A stretch of DNA of 64,000 nucleotides, from assembly GCA_036971475.1 (NCBI GenBank), contig JBAIZL010000002.1, positions 134,517,740 through 134,581,739 of the forward strand, given 5' to 3'. Source of the stretch: Prosapia bicincta (Eukaryota > Arthropoda > Insecta > Hemiptera > Cercopidae). Positions within the stretch are counted from its first letter, which is position 1. Every line of letters starts with the position of its first letter. Both the position numbers and the translations under genes were made by a program. Below, in pieces: positions 56,768-64,000 of the stretch. The notes beneath the pieces are model-generated. The model did no database searches, was not told the DNA's origin, and saw only the letters and a program-made list of their open reading frames with translations.

Positions 56768-57235
56768 TACAGTAAACTCCCGATTATCCGTGGAATAGGG
56801 TGGCCCGGCAACGCCAGATAACGAATATCCCGGATAATCCGCTATGAACAAAGAATACGCAAAACGATCGATAATCGAGTCATAAGTTACACAAATAATG
56901 ACCCCGGTTAATGCAATTCACAAATAATCTTCAGAGGACAAAATAAATACAGAAAATAATTTAAAATATCGATGTATTTGACGGATTATAACATGTACAT
57001 TTATATGTCTAACTATTTACAATACGTACATAAGTATATGTCAAAAGTAAGTATGTATGTACATATGTAATTTATTTTACACATAATACTTTCACTTTTT
57101 AACAAAAAAATCTGTCACTTTCGTATCTTTTTTTGTGTGCATTGATTTAGCTTTAATGTGCGATCTAAGTTCCTTAAGAACCATTTTGTTGCACAGTGAA
57201 GAGTCGTTTTGCTCTAATTATTGTGTCCGTTGTTT
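56768..57235 (-). mobile_element. Tigger-type 3' end with transposase C-terminus
   Basis: TA then CAGTAAACTCCCGATTATCC at 56770 is a Tigger-type terminus, with an internal echo CCCGGATAATCCG near 56831. On the minus strand at about 57215-57105 the frame MVLKELRSHIKAKSMHTKKD, TKVTDFFVKK and stop has the usual end of pogo/Tigger transposases (a basic helix, then TDFF). The remaining transposase and other terminus were not found. Confidence 0.65.
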
Positions 57236-58168
57236 TCATCTCAAAAATTTTATTTCTACCATATACAGGTTTATTTGGGACATTAAAACAGTGTATTAGA
57301 CATTAAAATGTCGTTTTATTTATCGGTTTACAACACAAAAAAAAGAAATTTACATAAAATATCAACTAACACAAATGATAAAATACTGCGTGATAAAAAT
57401 TAAAATTCAATAAAAAAGACAGAGAAATAAAAATAACGCATAAAAATTCAAACTACCTACTACTTATTTTAGTATAATAATCACTCAACGTTCAACTCGG
57501 AATGTTTGTTTCTACTTGTGTCACAAAGCCATAAAGATCGATAATGTATATGACAGACATGGATACTGCGTATGTCACGTCCTAGAGTATTTATAGCCAA
57601 GATTAGCTGACATTTGTTTACAATCTTATGATAGACATTAGGTTTTCGGGCGTCCAAGCATTTTGTCATTGTCCCTTATATACAGTAGTCTGTTCCCAAC
57701 TCGAGTTGGTTCATTCAGTCTAACAGGACAGTTATCGTTTATCCTTGCGTTATTTGAGATAGCTTAGTTTATTTTTATGATCGTTGTTTTTACCGGATAT
57801 TGTGCCGCGTTGAGTGGTAAAAAAAAACATTAATGATTCTGATTGGAATAAAAATTGGCACAGAGTAAATGTTTCACATTAAGGCAGCAGAAATAAACAT
57901 TTGCAAGCAAGCTATACCAAACAAGATACATTTGTTGAAGATTATGCAGTGATTTTCCTAATAGTGAAGAACCATAATATTCACTGGTATATTAATACTC
58001 ACTATCTTTATCAATTACAGTAAGATCTGACAGATTTAAAGAAAACAATTCTAATTCATGCCTTATTTGATGTACATTTTCAACCAATCCTAATATATTA
58101 CTTACTATCAAGTATTTGTTATAAACAATGCTATATAAACAGTTAATATATAAACAATGTATTTGTAG
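57236..58168. other. Intronic stretch
   Basis: No coding signal. CAGTAGTCTGTTCCCAACTC near 57683 resembles another Tigger-like end without a partner. Confidence 0.4.
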
Positions 58169-58225
58169 GTTGTCGCCACTATGACTCAAGTAAGGAGTCA
58201 ACTACGGGAAGAGAAAAAAGTTGAT
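58169..58225 (+). CDS. Host gene exon h
   Basis: The 57-base exon lies between ACAATGTATTTGTAG and GTAAGT, phase 0 at both ends. It reads VVATMTQVRSQLREEKKVD. It is probably a helical, charged linker between the second and third modules. The exon is short and phase-neutral, so it could be alternatively used. Confidence 0.75.
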
Positions 58226-59104
58226 GTAAGTACTTAAAGTTAATAATTTTTTATGTTTTGTCTACAGTGTATTATTTTAGTGTATTAAAATTTATTCAAT
58301 TCTTTAAAAGGTCTCGATCTGGGAAATTATTCAGGTATTTTAATGCTGTAGTTCTCTATTTATATAAATGATTAAGCTGAACTAGTCATACATCCAAGTT
58401 TTATAAATTTACAAATGTATCTTATGATCAGTTGATTTCTAAAATTGCAGAATAAGCTGCAGAAAAATCAGTACAAATTACTTATCAGTACAGCAATGAG
58501 CCTTTAGCGCCCATAGTTTGGAGGCCTCTCTTTTATATAAATAACTAACCAGTTGTAAGGAGAAGAAAAACATTGGACAATAATGGTATTTATAAAAGTA
58601 GTTTATAGTTTGTCATTATTGGTACACAGGTCAGGGAAGTAAAGCTATTAAAACTAGCATTTGTGCAGATAAAAGTATTTTAAAAATTATTTGTATTTTC
58701 CTTACAATTTGTTGAAATATTTCTCTGCTGAATCTCAACAAGATGCTATGTTAAATGGATCATCATAGCATGCATCATTATTATATTATGCACATTTTTT
58801 TAAGCGGGTTTGTATTTTTGAAATGTATTCATCATATATTTAAAAAGCATTTTATATTAAAATTTTCCATCTAATAATAAAACAATTGTATGATGGCTCT
58901 TGACGACATCAGCATAATGCATTAAGTTTTGACTGTACCAGCTGAAATTCTCTGTTTTTTTCCACAAAACCAACACAACTTGTATTTAAAATTTATAAAA
59001 AATGAGTATTTTATGTATTATTTTTACACTATTGCTGTAGGATTTGTGAAATGCTGTATCTTTTAATTTTTCATAAGAGTTGATTAAGAGTTGTTTATAA
59101 AGAG
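58226..59104. other. Intronic stretch
   Basis: Nothing recognised. Confidence 0.45.
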
Positions 59105-60010
59105 TTGATTAAGAAATACAACATCAACATTGGCACTCATACAACAGATATCGGGACACATGAAGTGTTCAATTCACTGCCCAAGGGAATCCTAAATCTT
59201 CTTGACCACAATATCCCAAAGAAAGATTGTAACCCACTAGAACTAAAGGCTGCAGCCCTTATAACCATCAACACAGTCTATCCAGAGACACAGTGGCTTT
59301 ATGTATATACCGATGGATCGTGCCTCCTAGACAAAGGACAGACTGAAGCTGGTTATTACTGTAACCTTTTCGAAGGATCGCTAGCAGTTGGTAACAACCA
59401 AAGTAACTTTGATGGTGAAATAACCGCCATACTAGCCGCATCAAACGAAATGAAGAAAATAAAGACACCAGCACAAGCAGTCTTGCTTGTAGACTCAATG
59501 GCTGCAATAGTGGCCGTAACAAATAACAAGAAGACCGATTGCAGATCCACTCTAGCCTGTCGTCAAAATTTGTCAAAACTAATGAATAGGGGATGGAAAA
59601 TTGAATTACAATGGATCCCCAGCCACGTGGATATAAGAGGTAATGAATTAGCCGACTCATTGGCAAAAAAAGGAACAACGCTCCCACAGTCGAGCGTAGC
59701 AACTTCGCTCCCCTCCATAAAAATACAAATAAATGCTGCAATAAAGAGGAGCACTCAAGCCTACTTAAGGAAAGCATCTCTTAATAAACGTTTGGCTACT
59801 CTTGTCGAAAACGGGCCAATTAACAACAAGTTACCCTGACGGGACAGGGTTGCACTTTTTAGACTCACAACTGGACACGACTACCTAGCTGCACACCTAA
59901 ACAAAATACACGTCTTCTTATCTCCCAGGTGCACCCTTTGTGACAGCAGGGAGGACATGACAGCTGAGCACCTCCAGTCATGTACAGCTCTGGACCATAG
60001 ACCCCTGAAC
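59105..60010 (+). pseudogene. Non-LTR retrotransposon RNase H tail
   Basis: A 244-codon frame to 59839 holds a full RNase H domain: YVYTDGSCLL (first acid), NFDGEITAILAA (Glu), LLVDSMAAIVAV (third acid) and WIPSHVDIRGNELADSLAKK (last acid). After a TGA at 59837 the same frame continues with RDRVALFRLTTGHDYLAAHL, NKIHVFLSPRCTLCDSRE, DMTAEHLQSCTALDH, the usual C-terminal CCHC segment. No endonuclease or RT lies upstream, so the copy is 5'-truncated, as is common for this class. It is not the same family as the I-like element at 6 kb. Confidence 0.85.
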
Positions 60011-61279
60011 GTTTGCTGGGTGTGTAGTAATTGCATGGTTACTCAATAGTAAATTACTGCCTGGAGCTCTGGCTACTCAACAGCTTTTGCACTTGAGAAT
60101 AATCTTGGCCAGTACTTTATTGAAAAGAGATGGAAAAACCACCATACCAGAGACAAATAGCAAGTCCTCTTGAAGATATTCACTGGCCAGCACCCAATGC
60201 CACAGAACGACATTGTGCAAACTATACAAGAAAAGCCAAATTCATACGTTTGAATATCAAGTCAGACTTCATCCTAAGTGCTTGCAACAGTACTACAGAC
60301 AGTTGAAAGGACTTTTGGAAAGTAACACGTTTCATGTAATAACATAATTTTCTAAAGTGTTTATAAACTATATGTCCTGGAATAAATTTTACATTCCAGT
60401 TTTTAAGTATTTATAAACATTTTTTAGATAAATGTATGAACAGAGTACATGTTTTTAAGAAAACAGTTTCCTTTTATATTCATTTATATAAATCTGTAAC
60501 GATTAATTATTATTTAAAACACAAATGCATTTTATTGTGCATGCAAGTGGAATAATCTTGTGATGTACATTCAGATCCCCATTTAGTCTGAATGCATAGC
60601 GTTTTTATGAACTAATGGTTAAAAGAAGGAATTCTAAGAAAAGTATTAAATTTACAACCTGTAAGAAATATCTTCTCCTATCAATAAGAAAAAGATTCCA
60701 TAAAAAAAGATTAAATTAATTTTTTTGGTTAAACTCTTTCTAACAATTTCAATAACATGGTGTTTATAGAAAAAAAACATCAGTAATTTTTTGTATTAAA
60801 AACATTTGGTTTTTAAATATGTTTTACTTTAAAATTATTAGAAATATACAAGTGATTAAGTGTTTAATTATATTTGCAGTTTTTATAGTTCCAAATTTAA
60901 TATAACAAAATACCACAAGCATAGGAATTTTTTTTTGTTTCTAATGAACATTTTTTTAAACAAAAATATGTTCACCACTCAGTTATGTAGTATACCTTTT
61001 CATATCTCTGTTCCAATACTTATTTTACATTAGAAGGTGTAAAATATTAAATAATTCAAATATAAATACGGACAAAATTAGTTGCTCCAGATGTAATAAC
61101 TCTAATCAAAGAGTTTAAAGATATCGCTGTACAAAAAAAAGCTGAAACTAAAATATGTAATTAATTTAATAGTCACATGTTAAATGTTATATTTTTGTAA
61201 TAAAAGTTCAGTACGTTGTGCCAACATTTTTTGAATATCACGATATTTCCAGCTTCAAAACTTGGATTACTACATTTAC
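60011..61279. other. Intronic stretch after the RNase H remnant
   Basis: The first 350 bases may be the 3' UTR of the truncated retrotransposon. The rest shows nothing recognisable. Confidence 0.4.
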
Positions 61280-61465
61280 AAACTTACTTACTTACTAGCC
61301 AACACCCACCCTTGGCTGTTGAGCCATTTGGTGACGTGCTGACCTGTATAGACAAACTTCCTCAAGTGGGTCATCAACATGTCCAGAGTGGTCGAGTGCA
61401 TTGCATTTTGGCAGATGATCCGCATCCATCATATCATGTCCACAGAGAGGGCATTCTGAAATTGG
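61280..61465 (-). pseudogene. Non-LTR retrotransposon C-terminal tail
   Basis: The minus strand reads ISECPLCGHDMMDADHLPKC, then NALDHSGHVDDPLEEVCLYR, SARHQMAQQPRVGVG and a stop at 61295. CX2CX9HX4C followed by YRSARHQMAQQPRVGVG is the extreme C-terminus of a group of non-LTR elements. The stop is followed by a TAAG simple-repeat tail (61280-61294). Only this end remains. Confidence 0.75.
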
Positions 61466-61625
61466 CAAAGGCTACAGCTCGTGGGAGTCTGTGATGACAA
61501 GGTTTTCCCATTTTCTTCCTGCTGATTGCTGTGTGATGTGCAGTTTACTGGCCTGGTCGATAGTTGCGTTACATTTACTAACATGGACTTTATTAACGTC
61601 ATCGAATTGATCAATTCACATTACA

Positions 61626-62110
61626 TACAGTAGAGTCTCGATAATTCGAAATACTTGGGACCGAGACCCCTTCAGATTACCGAAAACTTGCATTACATGG
61701 AAATACGTTCCTGAGCATTAGAAAAAACAGGAGTTCTTATGAACCCTAATACTATAATTAAGAATGCACAAAATACGTTTATAGAACTTTATTGATTACA
61801 AAACATACATAAATTAATCTTGCTTTGGAATATGTTGTTCTTCACGGTTGCTACATTTTTTGGAAACAGTTATAAGGTTTCTTCTTCATTGCTCATCAGA
61901 TCGTTTTCGAGCTGGGGTGTCGCATAGACATTTTAGTAGAAGCACATTTGTTGGCGTGGTATCTGTTATTCAGTATAATGCATTGCAGTTTCTAAGGGGG
62001 CCATTCCTTGACCGTAACTTATTTTCCCTTCTTGTACTATCTCGGTTGAACCTTCATCCTTATTCTCATCATCACTGTCTTCAAAAGTTTCTTGTGCCAT
62101 TTCATTAGTT
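61626..62110 (-). mobile_element. Tigger/pogo 3' end with transposase C-terminal remnant
   Basis: TA, then CAGTAGAGTCTCGATAATTC at 61628. The terminal 170 bp match the fragment at 24718-24877 in inverse orientation. On the minus strand at about 62105-61900 the frame reads EMAQETFEDSDDENKDEGST, YGQGMAPLETAMHYTE and a stop, then QIPRQQMCFY, a recognisable acidic region plus the ETALxYIEQQ-type end of Tigger transposases. The remainder of the gene is not found. Confidence 0.7.
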
Positions 62111-63274
62111 ATAACATGTCTTAATTTTACTTACTTATTTTCGTCCTTACTCCTCCATTGACGTATGCCCGTATCATCGACGTTTTCACAACATGGAAAC
62201 TTCATGTAAGAAATGTCAAATCTGTTTATTTTTGTGAATCAATGACACAACCAACAGTTTAATTATGGCTCAGGACTTAATTCCACAACTCACTTAATAT
62301 TTCTGCTTTAATTTTGTTTATTTTGTAAATTTAGTAAATACAGCTTTAAATAATATATTTTATACAGCAAACATTTAGTCACTACTAATAATGTTTACAA
62401 TATTTACTGCTTTAAATATTTATTGCAGAAGATGACAGTGTGTCCTCGTTATAAATTCGAATCACTGGGCAGATGACAACATGCCTTTACTTATTTTTTT
62501 CCTGTCTGAAAGATCAAATAATATTCATGTTATAAACCATTACAAAAACTATTTTTATGCATTTTGAATACTACCTAATTTTTATAATTTATAAATACTA
62601 CCTTTAATGTTAGAGTACAGTTATGCTATAAAAAAATAATTTAAAACTTACTGGCAAAGAAAAGTATAAGAATGCTTTGCTTAAGGTGATATTTATCAGT
62701 TTGTCCTAACATTTCTTAGAAATAGAGTCCACTGTGTGAAAGCTAAAATCAAATAGGTTCAACTGGGAAATTCTATAAATATATTTATGGCAACACTGGG
62801 AAAAGAATTTTGAATTGACAAAGCTTGATTAAAGTTTTTGCAGCCACCTAGCTGGGTCGGAAAATGATTTTTTACCAGGCAATGTTTATAAAGGTATTAC
62901 CAGCAATACCAGTAAAAAGAGTTTTGCATCCTTCATGAAAACTGTGTGCAGTCACCTAGGTGGAGTACAACTAAAGCCTTCTGCAGTGAATATGTTATAC
63001 TAATATAATACAAAACTTTCTTTATTCCATGAAAGTTTCAGTTTAAAGTAAAAAGGCTACCTTTTATTATACTAATAACTCAGGTTAGATAATTGATATT
63101 AATATATATTATTTTATGTATAATACACAGAATTTAGAAATAACAAACGGTTTCAAAATATTTATCATAAATTAATGTAAATAATGTTTAAGTATTTTTT
63201 TCCTAAAATATTTCATTTAAGTACGGTATGTTTGTGAAAATATTATACTAGGTTATAATATAAATTATTCCCTA
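62111..63274. other. Intronic stretch
   Basis: No coding signal or repeat recognised. Confidence 0.45.
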
Positions 63275-63472
63275 AAAACACTTGCAAATATTTTACAACT
63301 TGCCTATAGTACCACTTACTTATATTTGTTGAGGACGGCCGTTTCGGGAGATGCGTCCCATTGTCACAGTTACGGTCTGAGTTGACAATAGGACACATCT
63401 TCCGAAATGGCCGTCCTCAACAAATATAAGTAAGTGGTACCATAGGAAGTTGTAAAATATGTACAAGTATTT
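63275..63472. repeat. Long hairpin, arms about 88 bp
   Basis: The left arm (AACACTTGCAAATATTTTAC to GCGTCCCATTGTC, ending near 63367) and right arm (GACAATAGGACACATCTTCC to TATGTACAAGTATTT, from near 63383) are inverted copies with about 12 mismatches. The loop is short and unpaired (about 15 bases). The GAGGACGGCC core is the most GC-rich spot for kilobases. It may be a foldback element or PLE-derived palindrome, inside the last visible intron. Confidence 0.9.
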
Positions 63473-63925
63473 TTAGTGGAAACTAGTAGCTCACAGGAAG
63501 AGGTAGGGAATCAACAAATATAAATTATTGTCTTTCAGACATTTCTCTTATTCTTCTTACATTTTTCAGTGATTTTATTCAGCAGAGTTGCTGATTATAA
63601 AAAGTAAAAAACAATTTTTGTTTTAAATTTACTTTAAATCAAATAGCTTAGAAACACAAAAATCTCAAAAGTATCTAAATCTAGAATTTAAAAGTATCTC
63701 AACAATTTTTTTAAGTAAAAATTCTATTTATAAATTTTTAAAAAAAATCCAATTTTAACTATTTTTTATAGGTCGCATTTTGCAGAATTCAGCAAATCTG
63801 ATTAATGTGTACTAATATATTATTAAAAATAGTAACTCTATTAAATTAAACTTACAACTCCAGGTAGTATTTAATGCGAACTCTCTTTAAAAAATTATGT
63901 TAAAATTATATGAATTTATTTACAG
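63473..63925. other. Intronic stretch
   Basis: Nothing recognised up to the acceptor TTATTTACAG at 63925. Confidence 0.5.
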
Positions 63926-64000
63926 TTGGATGAAGTAGCTGAGGCCTACAAGAAACTGACTAAGAAACAGAACAAGCCTATAGAATTTGATTTTATATAT
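63926..64000 (+). CDS. Host gene exon i (cut by window end), start of a third module
   Basis: The segment enters in phase 0 after TGAATTTATTTACAG and is open to the window edge. It reads LDEVAEAYKKLTKKQNKPIE, FDFIY. A helix (LDEVAEAYKKLTKK) followed by a short loop and IEFDFIY would fit helix 1 and strand 1 of a third dsRBD-like module. The rest of the gene lies beyond the window. Confidence 0.75.
   Translation, partial: MDEVAEAYKKLTKKQNKPIEFDFIY

Noticed and set aside
59268..59777. 169-codon minus-strand ORF
   Set aside because: It is the shadow of the RNase H frame on the other strand.
1..64000. tRNA, rRNA, snRNA genes and a promoter for the host gene
   Set aside because: No cloverleaf with internal A/B boxes and no rRNA-like conserved block was seen; the gene start is probably upstream of the window.

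Overview
The window is AT-rich eukaryotic DNA, most likely from an arthropod and probably an insect. This is inferred from GT-AG introns several kb long, abundant (TA)n tracts, and a mix of I-like/Jockey-type non-LTR elements with RNase H, Penelope-like elements (PLEs), pogo/Tigger, piggyBac, mariner and hAT-like transposons. I cannot name the species. No tRNA, rRNA, CRISPR array or bacterial-style operon was seen.

The only host gene I can support runs on the + strand from about 5.07 kb past the right edge. Nine short exons (5068-5106, 33635-33675, 34394-34563, 42724-42824, 49096-49151, 51576-51721, 54048-54163, 58169-58225, 63926-64000) each have AG and GT(A/T) borders, and their phases chain into one open frame of 801 bases (267 codons). 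The product looks like a divergent protein with two double-stranded-RNA-binding-like modules and the start of a third. Its ends lie outside what I can see. Everything else lies upstream of, or inside the introns of, this gene.

Layout. 0-5 kb: a 21-bp repeat open in frames on both strands, a mariner scrap, a PLE reverse-transcriptase scrap, a 133-bp satellite and a hairpin MITE. 6-12 kb: a nearly intact I-like non-LTR retrotransposon with a 12-bp target-site duplication, a full ORF2 and an ORF1 that needs one frame change. 13-16.4 kb: a piggyBac-type MITE, then a cluster of (TA)n tracts and PLE 3' ends. 17-19 kb: a 17-bp satellite split by a hAT-like transposon. 19.9-22 kb: a dead piggyBac. 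24-25 kb: a 50-bp tandem repeat against a Tigger end. 27-32.6 kb: a dead Tigger/TIGD transposase followed by about 39 copies of a 114-bp satellite with higher-order structure.

36-41.5 kb: a PLE interrupted by a pogo element and followed by a second, oppositely oriented, truncated pogo copy. 43-45 kb: a Jerky/Tigger-type element whose transposase tail is triplicated in 161-bp steps. 45-48 kb: an internally deleted older relative of the I-like element. 50-54 kb: inverted PLE ends, a long palindrome and a second piggyBac fragment. 54-62 kb: a Ty3-type gag-protease remnant, two more Tigger fragments and two non-LTR 3' tails. 63.3 kb: a long hairpin.

The elements do not form a pathway. The functional story is one large-intron gene, with introns that have served as a landing zone for several generations of transposons and satellites.
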